Assembly: GCF_002237595.1 (NCBI RefSeq)
Contig: NZ_CP022529.1
Span: 434,001 to 498,000, forward strand
DNA from: Labrenzia sp. VG12
GTDB lineage: Bacteria; Pseudomonadota; Alphaproteobacteria; Rhizobiales; Stappiaceae
DNA length: 64,000 nt
Direction of reading: 5' to 3'
Position numbers and translations under genes: made by a program. The notes under the pieces were generated by a model that made no database searches, was not told the origin of the DNA, and saw nothing but the letters and a program-made list of their open reading frames with translations. Shown here one piece after another: positions 45,430-53,674 of this stretch; the first letter of the stretch is position 1, and the number at the start of each line of letters is the position of its first letter.

Positions 45430-45460
45430 TTTGACGTTTGCGTCAAATGTGCTTTAGTGC
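45430..45460 (+). promoter_or_regulatory. Promoter with perfect inverted repeat upstream of valine-degradation genes
   Basis: TTTGACG-TTTG-CGTCAAA (45430-45436 and 45441-45447) is a 7-bp perfect inverted repeat. Its left arm contains TTGACG, a near-consensus -35; TTTAGT, 16 bases further on, could be the -10. An operator that overlaps the promoter spacer suits a MerR-type or similar regulator; it resembles the branched-chain amino-acid catabolism (LiuR) sites I recall, but this is not verified. The acyl-CoA dehydrogenase GTG start lies about 75 bases downstream. Confidence 0.5.
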
Positions 45461-45531
45461 GCGCCGACAGACCGAGGAACCAGCACGGCAGCGAGTCATA
45501 GGCTTCAGCGCCGCTTGTGGGAGGACAAACC

Positions 45532-46671
45532 GTGGACTTTTCACTCAACGAAGATCAGCGCGCCTTTCAGGACATGGCTGCCAGCTTTTCGCGTGACGAA
45601 CTGGCGCCCCATGCCAAGGACTGGGACGAAGACAGCCATTTTCCGATCCCGACCCTGCGCAAGGCGGCCGAACTGGGGTTCGGAGGCATCTATGTGAAGG
45701 AAGATGTCGGCGGTTCCGCCCTGAGCCGGCTGGATGCGGCCTTGATTTTCGAGGAACTCTCCCAGGGCTGCACCTCGACGGCCGCCTATCTCTCGATCCA
45801 CAACATGGTGGCCTGGATCATCGATACTTACGGGTCTGAGGACCTTCGCCAGAAGTTCTTGCCAAAGCTCTGCACGATGGAGCTTCTGACGAGCTATTGC
45901 CTGACCGAGCCGGGCTCCGGATCGGATGCAGCCAGCTTGAGAACTTCGGCAAAGGACGATGGCGACCATTATGTTCTGAACGGGTCGAAGGCCTTCATAT
46001 CCGGTGGCGGCGTCAGCGATCTTTATGCGGTCATGGTGCGCACAGGCGGCGAGGGACCGTCCGGTGTTTCCTGCCTTCTGGTGGAAAAGGGGACACCCGG
46101 CCTGAGTTTCGGTGCCAACGAGGTCAAGCTGGGCTGGAAGAGCCAGCCGACCGCACAGGTCAATTTCCAGGACTGCCGCGTGCCGAAGTCCAATCTGGTC
46201 GGAACGGAAGGCCAGGGGTTCAAGATCGCCATGGCCGCGCTTGACGGCGGTCGGCTCAATATTGGCGCCTGTTCCATGGGGGCGGCGCAGGCCTGTCTCG
46301 ATCATGCGCTCGCCTATGTGAAGGAGCGCAAGCAGTTCGGCCGGCCGATCGCCGATTTCCAGGCGCTGCAGTTCCGTCTTGCAGATATGGCGACCGAACT
46401 CGAAGCTGCGCGGCTGCTCCTGCACAAGGCCGCCGCAGCCGTTGATGCCAAGGCCCATGACGCCACCAAGCTGGCAGCCATGGCCAAACGTCTTGCAACA
46501 GATACAGGCTTCAAGGTCGTCAACGAAGCGCTGCAGCTTCATGGTGGCTACGGCTATCTGCGCGATTATCCGATCGAGCGTTATTTCCGGGATGTGCGTG
46601 TGCACCAGATCCTGGAAGGCACCAACGAGATCATGCGCCTGATCATCGCGCGTCAGATTTTGAAAGACTGA
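45532..46671 (+). CDS. Acyl-CoA dehydrogenase, probable isobutyryl-CoA dehydrogenase
   Basis: A 379-residue flavoprotein that probably oxidises isobutyryl-CoA to methacrylyl-CoA in valine breakdown. Seen are YCLTEPGSGSDA (FAD/substrate loop) and the catalytic base Glu362 in LEGTNEIMR. The acyl-CoA dehydrogenase fold alone does not fix the substrate; the assignment rests on the two valine-pathway genes that follow. GTG 45532 is chosen because GGAGG lies eight bases upstream and the family opens with a DFSLNEDQ-like sequence. An upstream GTG at 45517 is unlikely. Confidence 0.9.
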   Translation: MDFSLNEDQRAFQDMAASFSRDELAPHAKDWDEDSHFPIPTLRKAAELGFGGIYVKEDVGGSALSRLDAALIFEELSQGCTSTAAYLSIHNMVAWIIDTYGSEDLRQKFLPKLCTMELLTSYCLTEPGSGSDAASLRTSAKDDGDHYVLNGSKAFISGGGVSDLYAVMVRTGGEGPSGVSCLLVEKGTPGLSFGANEVKLGWKSQPTAQVNFQDCRVPKSNLVGTEGQGFKIAMAALDGGRLNIGACSMGAAQACLDHALAYVKERKQFGRPIADFQALQFRLADMATELEAARLLLHKAAAAVDAKAHDATKLAAMAKRLATDTGFKVVNEALQLHGGYGYLRDYPIERYFRDVRVHQILEGTNEIMRLIIARQILKD

Positions 46672-46726
46672 TAGAAGTCGGTCAGATTACTCCTTGAAAC
46701 GACTCACTCTTTTATGAGGCGCCTCC

Positions 46727-47764
46727 GTGAGCGACGACATTCTTTTTGAAAAACGCGGCCATGCCGGTTTTGTCACCCTGAACCGGCCGAAGGCTCTCAA
46801 CGCGTTGAGTTTCGACATGGTCCGGGCCTTGGCCCGGCAACTCACCGAATGGGAAAGCGATCCTCAGATTGCCCACATCGTCGTCACCGGCGCCGGTGAC
46901 AAGGCCTTTTGCGCCGGCGGCGACATTCGCAGCATCTATGACGCGCGGCAGGCCGGCGAGACCGAAGGGCTCAGCGCCTTCTTCCGGGACGAGTATCTGC
47001 TGAATGCCCAGATCAAGGCCTATCCCAAACCCTATATCGCCCTGATCAACGGGATCGTCATGGGCGGCGGCGTGGGTGTTTCCGTTCATGGAACGCACAG
47101 GATTGGAACGGAAAAGACCATGTTCGCCATGCCGGAGACCGGTATCGGCTTTTTCCCGGATGTCGGCGGGACCTATTTTCTGCCGCGCATGCCGAAAAAG
47201 AGCGGCGTTTATTGCGCGCTCAGCGCGGGCCGTCTCAAACAGGGGGATGCGCTCGCCACGGGTGTGCTAACCCATGCGGTCTCCGCAGACAGCCTGGCCG
47301 ATCTTGAAGCGAGCCTGGAGACCGCCACAGACATCGGCGCGGCGCTTGCACCTTTCCTGGTGACACCGGAAAGAGGACCGGTCTCGGAGCATCTGGAGGA
47401 GATCGGGAAGGCGTTCTCCGCCGAAAGCGTCGAAGAGGTCCTGAACCGCCTGGATGCCTCAGACACCGAATTTGCCCAAAAGGCGGCTGCCGCCATCCGG
47501 GGAAAATCTCCCACCAGCGTGCTGATCGCGTTTGAGCAGATGAAGCGTGGTGGCGATCTTTCCTTCAACGAATGCATGAAGCTGGAATACCGGATCGTCT
47601 CGCGTATTCTGCAAGGCACGGAGTTTTATGAAGGCATTCGCGCGGTGCTGGTCGACAAGGACCAGAACCCGAATTGGACACCTTCTCAGTTTGGCCAAGT
47701 GGACAGCGCCGATCTGGCGTCGTATTTCGAGGAACCTCAGGGCGGAGACCTGCCGCTCGCCTAA
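46727..47764 (+). CDS. 3-hydroxyisobutyryl-CoA hydrolase (enoyl-CoA hydratase superfamily)
   Basis: A 345-residue crotonase-fold protein with GAGDKAFCAGGDIRSIYD and NGIVMGGGVGVSVHGTHR oxyanion-hole segments and a glutamate in MPETGIGFFPDVGG. Together with the length and the C-terminal extension this fits 3-hydroxyisobutyryl-CoA hydrolase, which releases 3-hydroxyisobutyrate from its CoA ester. It starts with GTG behind a GAGG ribosome site, 55 bases after the dehydrogenase. Confidence 0.92.
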   Translation: MSDDILFEKRGHAGFVTLNRPKALNALSFDMVRALARQLTEWESDPQIAHIVVTGAGDKAFCAGGDIRSIYDARQAGETEGLSAFFRDEYLLNAQIKAYPKPYIALINGIVMGGGVGVSVHGTHRIGTEKTMFAMPETGIGFFPDVGGTYFLPRMPKKSGVYCALSAGRLKQGDALATGVLTHAVSADSLADLEASLETATDIGAALAPFLVTPERGPVSEHLEEIGKAFSAESVEEVLNRLDASDTEFAQKAAAAIRGKSPTSVLIAFEQMKRGGDLSFNECMKLEYRIVSRILQGTEFYEGIRAVLVDKDQNPNWTPSQFGQVDSADLASYFEEPQGGDLPLA

Positions 47765-47788
47765 ACTTCATCCGGACCCGGACCACAC

Positions 47789-48208
47789 ATGATCACCAGC
47801 TTTCAGGACCTTATCGAATCCCGCCCGCCGTGGAGCACCGTCCTGATCTGGTATCTGCGCCTGATCGCGATCATCCTGATCGGCGGTGGTGTCATCTATT
47901 GGGCGCGCATCGTCGGCATTGTCGAGTGGCGTGGTCTCTGGTTCTGGGACATGCCGATTTCCATGCAGGGCGCGATCGTCTTTTTTGCCGTGCTCGACCT
48001 GGTGGCGGCCACCGGTCTCTGGCTGACCGTGTCCTGGGGCACGGTTATGTGGATTTTTCGCTGCTTCTGCCAGATCGTCATGCACACGGCTTTTTCCGAT
48101 CTGTACGGCCGGCGCCCCTATGAAATCAGCTTCTATCTTCTGACGATCGCGATCTACGGACTTCTTGTCTATCTGATGGACAGGGAAAACAAGGCCGAAG
48201 CCGGCTGA
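47789..48208 (+). CDS. Small four-helix membrane protein (DUF6163-like)
   Basis: A 139-residue protein with four hydrophobic segments (about 18-40, 60-80, 84-98 and 112-128) and short charged termini. It resembles a rhizobial family that I recall as DUF6163, of unknown function. It lies within the valine-degradation cluster between the hydrolase and 3-hydroxyisobutyrate dehydrogenase, so it is probably co-transcribed, but no catalytic or transport motif is visible. Confidence 0.75.
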   Translation: MITSFQDLIESRPPWSTVLIWYLRLIAIILIGGGVIYWARIVGIVEWRGLWFWDMPISMQGAIVFFAVLDLVAATGLWLTVSWGTVMWIFRCFCQIVMHTAFSDLYGRRPYEISFYLLTIAIYGLLVYLMDRENKAEAG

Positions 48209-48303
48209 GCGGACTTGAATCACTTTCTGAGATTGCTGGGGTCACGGTTCAGGGCATCCGCATAACAGATTCAAAAAACAACGAAATTTACCGGGAGAAA
48301 ATC

Positions 48304-49197
48304 ATGTCGAACACAATCGGATTCATCGGTCTTGGTAATATGGGCGGTCCGATGGCGATCAACCTCGTCAAGGCGGGCCACAAGGTGCTGGGCTTTGATC
48401 TTTCCGAGACAGCGCTTGCAATGCATGCCGACGCCGGCGGCGAGAAAGCGGCCGGTGTCGCAGAGCTGGCAGCGGCTGCCGACGTCATCGTGACCATGCT
48501 GCCGGCCGGCAAACATGTCCGTCAGATCTACATGGGCGAGGGTGGCATTCTCGAGCATGCCAAGCCGGGTACGCTCCTCATCGATTCCTCCACGATCGAT
48601 GTCGACAGCGCCCGGGCCGTGATCGAGGCAGCAACAGAAAAAGGCATGCCGATGGTCGATGCGCCGGTATCCGGCGGCGTGGCCGGCGCGGCCGGCGGCA
48701 CCCTGACCTTCATGGTCGGCGGCGCCGATGAGGCCTTCGAAGCGGCTAAGCCCTATCTCGACATCATGGGCAAGACGATTGTGCATGCGGGGGGAGCAGG
48801 GACCGGCCAGGCGGCCAAGATCTGTAACAACATGCTGCTTGGCATTTCCATGATTGGAGTATCGGAGGCGTTCGTTCTTGCCGAGCGGCTCGGACTGGAC
48901 AAGCAGAAGTTGTTCGACATTTCCTCCACGGCGTCCGGCCAGTGCTGGTCGCTGACCTCCTATTGCCCGGTGCCGGGTCCATTGCCGTCTTCCCCGGCCA
49001 ATCGCGATTACCAGCCGGGGTTTGCCGCGGAAATGATGCTCAAGGATCTGAAGCTCGCCCAGGAAGCAGCCCAGTCTTCCGGGGCTGCAACGCCGATGGG
49101 CGCTGAAGCGGCAGCACTCTATACGCTCTTCTGCAACTCAGGTGGCGAAGGACAGGACTTTTCCGGCATCGTGAAATTCCTGCGCGGATCATCATGA
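48304..49197 (+). CDS. mmsB: 3-hydroxyisobutyrate dehydrogenase
   Basis: A 297-residue NAD-dependent beta-hydroxyacid dehydrogenase that yields methylmalonate semialdehyde in valine degradation. The Rossmann motif GFIGLGNMGGPMAINL, the substrate-site DAPVSGGVAGA and the catalytic Lys172 in GQAAKICNNM are present. A GGGAG ribosome site precedes the ATG. It completes the three-step valine block with the two enzymes upstream. Confidence 0.95.
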   Translation: MSNTIGFIGLGNMGGPMAINLVKAGHKVLGFDLSETALAMHADAGGEKAAGVAELAAAADVIVTMLPAGKHVRQIYMGEGGILEHAKPGTLLIDSSTIDVDSARAVIEAATEKGMPMVDAPVSGGVAGAAGGTLTFMVGGADEAFEAAKPYLDIMGKTIVHAGGAGTGQAAKICNNMLLGISMIGVSEAFVLAERLGLDKQKLFDISSTASGQCWSLTSYCPVPGPLPSSPANRDYQPGFAAEMMLKDLKLAQEAAQSSGAATPMGAEAAALYTLFCNSGGEGQDFSGIVKFLRGSS

Positions 49198-49350
49198 ATG
49201 AAAAGTGAATCGCACCGTTAAAACACAGGCCAAAAGTTAACGGATGATTCAGCGTGTCTCTTAAGCGGATTTTAGAATCGCTCGGTTAGATTGCGTAACA
49301 AGGCGGGAAAATATCCGTCGAACGACAGGTACTATAAGAGGCGCAATCAC

Positions 49351-49866
49351 ATGATCACCGCAAGTAGGGCAGTCGACGCTGTTGCACAGAGTGAAGGGGA
49401 AGAGCTGGAAATCAAGCCGCTCTATCTTGAGGCTCTGACGCTCGTTGAGCGGCTGCATCGGCGTCTTCTCGACGTCATCAAGGACGAATTCGACCGTATG
49501 GGCCGGTCCGATGTCAACAGCGTGCAGGCGCTGTTGCTGTTCAACATCGGCGATGCTGAACTGACGGCCGGCGAGCTTCGGACACGCGGCTACTATCTCG
49601 GGTCGAATGTCTCCTACAATCTGAAGAAGCTGGTCGAGACCGGCTATATTCACCACCAGCGTTCGCGCATGGACCGCCGGTCCGTCCGCGTGAGCCTGAC
49701 CGACAAGGGCCAGGAAGTGGCGAAAATCGTCAACGACCTCTATGAGCGCCACATTCTGTCGGTTGAGCAGGTCGGGGAAATCGGCCCGAAGGACTTTGTT
49801 GCTCTCAACAAGTCCCTGCGCCGTCTGGAACGGTTCTGGACCGACCAGATCCTCTACCGCCTCTAA
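49351..49866 (+). CDS. ldtR: MarR-type regulator, LdtR-like
   Basis: A 171-residue winged-helix regulator. The wHTH (AELTAGELRTRGYYLGSNVSYNLKKLVETGYIHHQRS) is unusually close to that of LdtR from Liberibacter/Sinorhizobium, a MarR protein that controls an L,D-transpeptidase gene and stress tolerance. The next gene is such a transpeptidase, supporting the assignment. The ATG at 49351 with AGAGG upstream is preferred over the open frame from 49291. Confidence 0.85.
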   Translation: MITASRAVDAVAQSEGEELEIKPLYLEALTLVERLHRRLLDVIKDEFDRMGRSDVNSVQALLLFNIGDAELTAGELRTRGYYLGSNVSYNLKKLVETGYIHHQRSRMDRRSVRVSLTDKGQEVAKIVNDLYERHILSVEQVGEIGPKDFVALNKSLRRLERFWTDQILYRL

Positions 49867-49891
49867 GAAATTCGCGGCACATTCAGATGAC

Positions 49892-49926
49892 AAGGCACCG
49901 CCCCAGGGGCGGTGCCTTTCTTTTTT
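49892..49926 (+). terminator. Rho-independent terminator after ldtR
   Basis: A GC-rich perfect stem AAGGCACCGC.../...GCGGTGCCTT (49892-49902 with 49908-49918) followed by TTTCTTTTTT, 25 bases after the ldtR stop. It isolates the regulator transcript from the L,D-transpeptidase gene. Confidence 0.92.
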
Positions 49927-50211
49927 GCACTTCACGCAAATTTGCATGATGTGAATTTCATTCGCAGTCCAAACATGCCTATAAGGAAGAAGTTTCGCGT
50001 TTCCGGCGGAAACTGACATCTTGTGGTCACAAAGGAATGCCTCTTAGCGGAAGTCCCTGATGACAGGATGGTTAAGGAATCGAGCGATTTGTTAAGACCC
50101 GTTCGTTAGGACTGGGTGCTGGAACAGGCGAGGCCGATATTATCGACATCGGCCATGCCGCGCGTATCTGAACAGAACTTGCGTTATCGACGCTGCAACA
50201 TGAGGTCTGCA
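49927..50211. promoter_or_regulatory. Upstream region of the L,D-transpeptidase gene with palindromes
   Basis: No supported gene. The region holds a perfect 10-bp palindrome GCAAATTTGC (49936-49945) and a second small palindrome TGAATTTCA (49952-49960), six bases apart. They are plausible operator sites for the MarR protein encoded just upstream, by analogy with LdtR control of its transpeptidase gene; binding is inferred, not known. The in-frame codons upstream of 50212 (from 50116) are not thought to be translated. Confidence 0.45.
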
Positions 50212-51492
50212 ATGAACCTTTTATCCGGACCGGACGGGTTAAAGCTTCAACGGAAATCGAAGACAAGGCGCGACTTTCTGCGTCTTTGCGCTATCGGATG
50301 CGGATTGCCGCTCCTGGCAGGTACTGCAGCCCAGGCCCAGAACCAGCAGGTCGAGTGGGTCGACAATTTCGACATTGCCACGGACAACATCACGGAAGTG
50401 AAGTCGTCGGCTCCGACACTGTCGCCCGAGACCGCCGATTACATCGCAGCGGCGATGAACCGGTATCAGCTGATCGTTCAGCAGGGTGGCTGGGGCACCG
50501 TGTCACAAGGCGGCAAGGCCCTGCGGATCGGCATGAAGGATCCGCGGGTTGTCGAATTGCGCCACCGCCTGATCATGTCCGGAGATCTGGAGCAGCAGGC
50601 CGGCCTGTCCGACACGTTCGATTCCTATGTTGATGCTGCGCTGCGCCGCTTCCAGTTGCGTCACGGTCTGATCCCGGACGGGGTGATGGGCGAAGGCACC
50701 GTTGCTGCGCTCAACATTCCGGCACATGTCCGCCTGCGCCAGCTGGAAACCAACATGATCCGCCTCAGGTCCATGTCCGGTTTCAAGGGCGATCGCTACG
50801 TGATGGTCAACATTCCGGCTGCCGAGATCGAAGCGGTCGAGAACGGTTACGTCCGCTCCCGCCACACGGCCGTTGTCGGCAAGATCGACCGTCAGACACC
50901 GATCCTGAACAGCAAGATCTACGAACTGAATTTCAACCCCTACTGGACGGTTCCGAAATCCATCATCCGCAAGGATCTGATCCCGAAGATGAAGGAAGAT
51001 CCGGAATACCTGGCGAAGAACAACATCCGTATCTTCGACTGGAGCAACAACGAGCTCAACTGGCAGCAGATCGACTGGAACACGGACGAGGCGACACAGT
51101 ATCGTTTCACCCAGGATCCGGGCGCGGAAAACTCCCTCGGATCGGTGCGCATCAACTTTCACAACAAGCACCAGGTCTATCTGCACGACACGCCGTCCAA
51201 GACCCTGTTCGGCGAAGCCAACCGGTTCCATTCTTCGGGGTGTGTGCGCGTGCAGAATGTGCGCGAACTGGTGACCTGGTTGCTGCAGTCCACGACCCCC
51301 GACTGGAACCGGAGCCGCGTGGACGGCGTAATCCGGACAGGCGACCGGGAAGACGTCAAGCTGAAAAGGTCGATCCCGCTCTATCTGACTTATGTGACGG
51401 CCTGGGCAAATGCCGATGGCGTGGTGCATTTCCGCGATGATATCTACAACCGTGACGATCTTTACGGCACGGGCGAACAGGCACGGCTCTGA
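50212..51492 (+). CDS. L,D-transpeptidase (YkuD domain) with Tat-type signal
   Basis: A 426-residue periplasmic enzyme that forms 3-3 peptidoglycan cross-links or attaches proteins to the wall. The N-terminus has TRRDFLRL (Arg19-Arg20) followed by a hydrophobic stretch and AQA cleavage site near residue 42, so a Tat signal is likely. A peptidoglycan-binding domain (about 130-200, DPRVVELRHRLIMSG) precedes the YkuD domain, where HSSGCVRV gives catalytic Cys344. The architecture is that of YcbB/LdtD-type enzymes. ATG 50212 is preferred because GAGG lies six bases upstream. Confidence 0.92.
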   Translation: MNLLSGPDGLKLQRKSKTRRDFLRLCAIGCGLPLLAGTAAQAQNQQVEWVDNFDIATDNITEVKSSAPTLSPETADYIAAAMNRYQLIVQQGGWGTVSQGGKALRIGMKDPRVVELRHRLIMSGDLEQQAGLSDTFDSYVDAALRRFQLRHGLIPDGVMGEGTVAALNIPAHVRLRQLETNMIRLRSMSGFKGDRYVMVNIPAAEIEAVENGYVRSRHTAVVGKIDRQTPILNSKIYELNFNPYWTVPKSIIRKDLIPKMKEDPEYLAKNNIRIFDWSNNELNWQQIDWNTDEATQYRFTQDPGAENSLGSVRINFHNKHQVYLHDTPSKTLFGEANRFHSSGCVRVQNVRELVTWLLQSTTPDWNRSRVDGVIRTGDREDVKLKRSIPLYLTYVTAWANADGVVHFRDDIYNRDDLYGTGEQARL

Positions 51493-51532
51493 TCGTTTGC
51501 ACGGTTGATTAACGGCATCCAGCGTTTGGGAG

Positions 51533-51560
51533 ACGCCAGTCTTGATCAGACTGGCGTTTC
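51533..51560 (+). terminator. Rho-independent terminator after the L,D-transpeptidase gene
   Basis: A 10-bp perfect stem ACGCCAGTCT/AGACTGGCGT (51533-51542 with 51548-51557), a five-base loop and a short T-run (TTTC, then GTTTTAG). It lies 40 bases after the stop codon. Confidence 0.75.
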
Positions 51561-51598
51561 ATGCGTTTTAGAACAACGTCCACACTCGGGAGCAGTGC

Positions 51599-51826
51599 AT
51601 GAGTCGCGATCCGCGACCCGGGGAAATCTATATCGAGTTTCGTCAGGTCGGGCAGCAGGTACAGGTCATAGCCATCGACGCCGCAACAGGTGTCGAGGTT
51701 TCGGCTTTTGGTCCAGTATCGACAAGACAGCAGGACTTGCAAAATCTGGCTGTACGCAAGCTGAAACGCCGGATCGAGCAAATGAAAGCTATGCAGGGCG
51801 GCTCGAAGGATCCAACGCTCTATTAG
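51599..51826 (+). CDS. Small conserved protein (DUF6898-like)
   Basis: A 75-residue protein. GEIYIEFRQVGQQVQVIAID followed by TGVEVSAFGP and a basic helical end (AVRKLKRRIEQM) resembles a short rhizobial family I recall as DUF6898. GGGAG precedes the ATG at a good distance. Function unknown. It ends 38 bases from the convergent siaD-like gene. Confidence 0.72.
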   Translation: MSRDPRPGEIYIEFRQVGQQVQVIAIDAATGVEVSAFGPVSTRQQDLQNLAVRKLKRRIEQMKAMQGGSKDPTLY

Positions 51827-51864
51827 GTCAGGCTTTGGCAGGGACCAGTATTCCGAGAGCGATA

Positions 51865-52701
51865 CTAGCCCTGGGCACGTGCTGCAGCCGCGGGTCTTTC
51901 CTTTGTGCTGCTGCGCCGGAACGTCGTCGAAACAACACGATTGCGGCCATCTGATTTGGCCTGATAGAGCGCCCGGTCCGCGTGATGAAACAGCGTGTCG
52001 ATCGGGTCGCGGCGACTGTTGTCCGCAGGGTTCGGTCCTTCCAGCGTACACAGGCCGAAGCTGGCCGTGATCGAGAAGGAACAGCGCCCGTCCGAGATGG
52101 TGCACTTTGCAATCTCCTGCCGCAGTCTTTCAGACAGATTGACCGCTTGCTCGCTGGTCGTTCGCGGCATCATGATGGCAAATTCCTCGCCACCCCACCG
52201 GGCAATGACATCGCTCTGGCGCAAGTTGTCCTTCAGGATGTTGCACAGGGTTGTCAGTGCCTGGTCACCTGCTGCGTGTCCGTAGGTATCGTTGACATTC
52301 TTGAACTTGTCGACATCCAGCAAGGCCATGGTGAGCGGATCTTCGGTCCGGCTGCGCGATTTGAGTTCGTGATTGCAAAGCTCCAGGAAATGTCCGCGCA
52401 GATAGGTTTCCGTCAGCGTGTCGGTGATCGCAAGAATGCGAAACTGCTCGACCAGTTCGGCGCGCGCCTTGACTTCCCCCTCAAGACGTTCCTTGACCGC
52501 CATCAGTTCCTCCTGATTTCGGTCGCTGAGGCGCACCATGCGCTTCTGTTCGCGCACGGCCCTCTTGTAGGCCATGGTCAGGGAACGGATCAGCCGGGTG
52601 GTCTCATCCAGTCCGCCAAGAATTGTTTCGGCATATTGGAGGACGCGGTCTTCGTCCTCAAACAGTGTGAACTCACCGTCTTTTTTGTTCGACTGGGTCA
52701 T
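51865..52701 (-). CDS. siaD: Diguanylate cyclase, SiaD-like
   Basis: A 278-residue cytosolic protein. The N-terminal half is helical/coiled (residues 20-90); the GGDEF domain has an intact GGEEF at 170-174 and an inhibitory RxxD site at 161-164, so it should make c-di-GMP and be product-inhibited. The first gene pairing partner SiaC overlaps it by four bases (ATGA). In Pseudomonas the SiaC protein binds and activates SiaD through its helical stalk; the same is inferred here from synteny. It is the last gene of a four-gene operon. Confidence 0.88.
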   Translation of the reverse strand: MTQSNKKDGEFTLFEDEDRVLQYAETILGGLDETTRLIRSLTMAYKRAVREQKRMVRLSDRNQEELMAVKERLEGEVKARAELVEQFRILAITDTLTETYLRGHFLELCNHELKSRSRTEDPLTMALLDVDKFKNVNDTYGHAAGDQALTTLCNILKDNLRQSDVIARWGGEEFAIMMPRTTSEQAVNLSERLRQEIAKCTISDGRCSFSITASFGLCTLEGPNPADNSRRDPIDTLFHHADRALYQAKSDGRNRVVSTTFRRSSTKERPAAAARAQG

Positions 52702-53096
52702 GCCACTTCGGTGTCCGGTTTCAGATAAAACGAGGCGTGCCGAAAGTCTTCCGCAAAATCCTCGCCCATTTCGGCCATCAGGTCGTCATCGGGGTCATAG
52801 AACCAGTTCACGGTGACGGACCGGCCGCCTTCAGCATTTTCCTCAAGCATCTGAAACAGGTTCATGATTGCCTTGGCGCTCGAGGAATTGAAATAGATAA
52901 AGCGCATGTCCACGGTCAGGGGGGCGTCGATTGTGGTTGCAAGGTAGCTTGCGACATTCTGCAGGATCGGGCCGTAGAAGGCGCTGGCGTCTTCCGGGTA
53001 GCTCTCGCCGGTCAGCGCAAGATGTCCCGTGTCCGGATCCAGTTCGACCCGTGGTGAGCGGGGCGTTTCGTCGATGTAAAGCGGGTTGGGTGTCAT
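52698..53096 (-). CDS. siaC: SiaC-like DUF1987 regulatory protein
   Basis: A 132-residue protein that matches DUF1987: LYIDETPRSPRVELD at the N-terminus and the core RFIYFNSSSAKAIMNLF. In Pseudomonas SiaC a residue in this loop (Thr68) is phosphorylated by SiaB and dephosphorylated by SiaA; the candidate here is in Ser71-Ser73. ATG 53096 with GGAG upstream is preferred over TTG 53117, which would overlap siaB. Its stop overlaps the siaD ATG. Confidence 0.88.
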   Translation of the reverse strand: MTPNPLYIDETPRSPRVELDPDTGHLALTGESYPEDASAFYGPILQNVASYLATTIDAPLTVDMRFIYFNSSSAKAIMNLFQMLEENAEGGRSVTVNWFYDPDDDLMAEMGEDFAEDFRHASFYLKPDTEVA

Positions 53097-53113
53097 GGCC
53101 GTTGTCTCCGCTT

Positions 53114-53665
53114 TCAAATATAGGCTTTGAGGACAAAGAAACTGCGGTTCTCGTCCAGCTCCAGGAAATCATATTCAAGGGGCTGTGTAACGCGCCGGGC
53201 AATTTCCAGAAGGCCGATTGTGGCGCCTTCACTGTGAGGATCGGGATCTTCCCGGAGTTTGGTGCGATAGTGTTTGCGCAAGGCCTCTCCATCCATTCCT
53301 GAAATCGATTCCAGCCGTGTCTTGAGCCCGTCGGCCTCTTCATTCGTGACCGCGTTGCCGCAGATGACGAAGAAGCGGTTGTCGTCCTGCCCCAGGACGA
53401 TGACACCGGCGGAAAGCCGGGCGGTCTTGGGTTCGGTCAACCATTCCTGTTCGCCCGAATACCGAATGACGTTCTGAACCTGCTCGACGAAGACAGAGAA
53501 GACCCGGCGGACCACCTTGCCCTCGGTCTTCTTCAGTTCAAGCTGCTGCTTGACCGCCGTTCCGAGCGCATAAAGGAGGTCTTCCGAAACGAAGCCGGTA
53601 TAGGCAAACAGCGCATCGCGCTTCTGCAGCTCGGATCGAAAGGCGTAGATGTCTTCTCCCAGCAT
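53114..53665 (-). CDS. siaB: SiaB-like protein kinase
   Basis: A 183-residue protein with a GHKL-like histidine-kinase ATPase fold as described for SiaB: the VEQVQNVIRYSGEQE segment supplies the N-box asparagine (Asn within QNVIRYS) and SEGATIGLLEIAR a glycine-containing lid. In Pseudomonas SiaB phosphorylates SiaC. It lies nine bases after siaA and just before siaC on the same strand, the exact order of the Pseudomonas siaABCD operon. Confidence 0.85.
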   Translation of the reverse strand: MLGEDIYAFRSELQKRDALFAYTGFVSEDLLYALGTAVKQQLELKKTEGKVVRRVFSVFVEQVQNVIRYSGEQEWLTEPKTARLSAGVIVLGQDDNRFFVICGNAVTNEEADGLKTRLESISGMDGEALRKHYRTKLREDPDPHSEGATIGLLEIARRVTQPLEYDFLELDENRSFFVLKAYI

Positions 53666-53674
53666 TCCGTCCTC

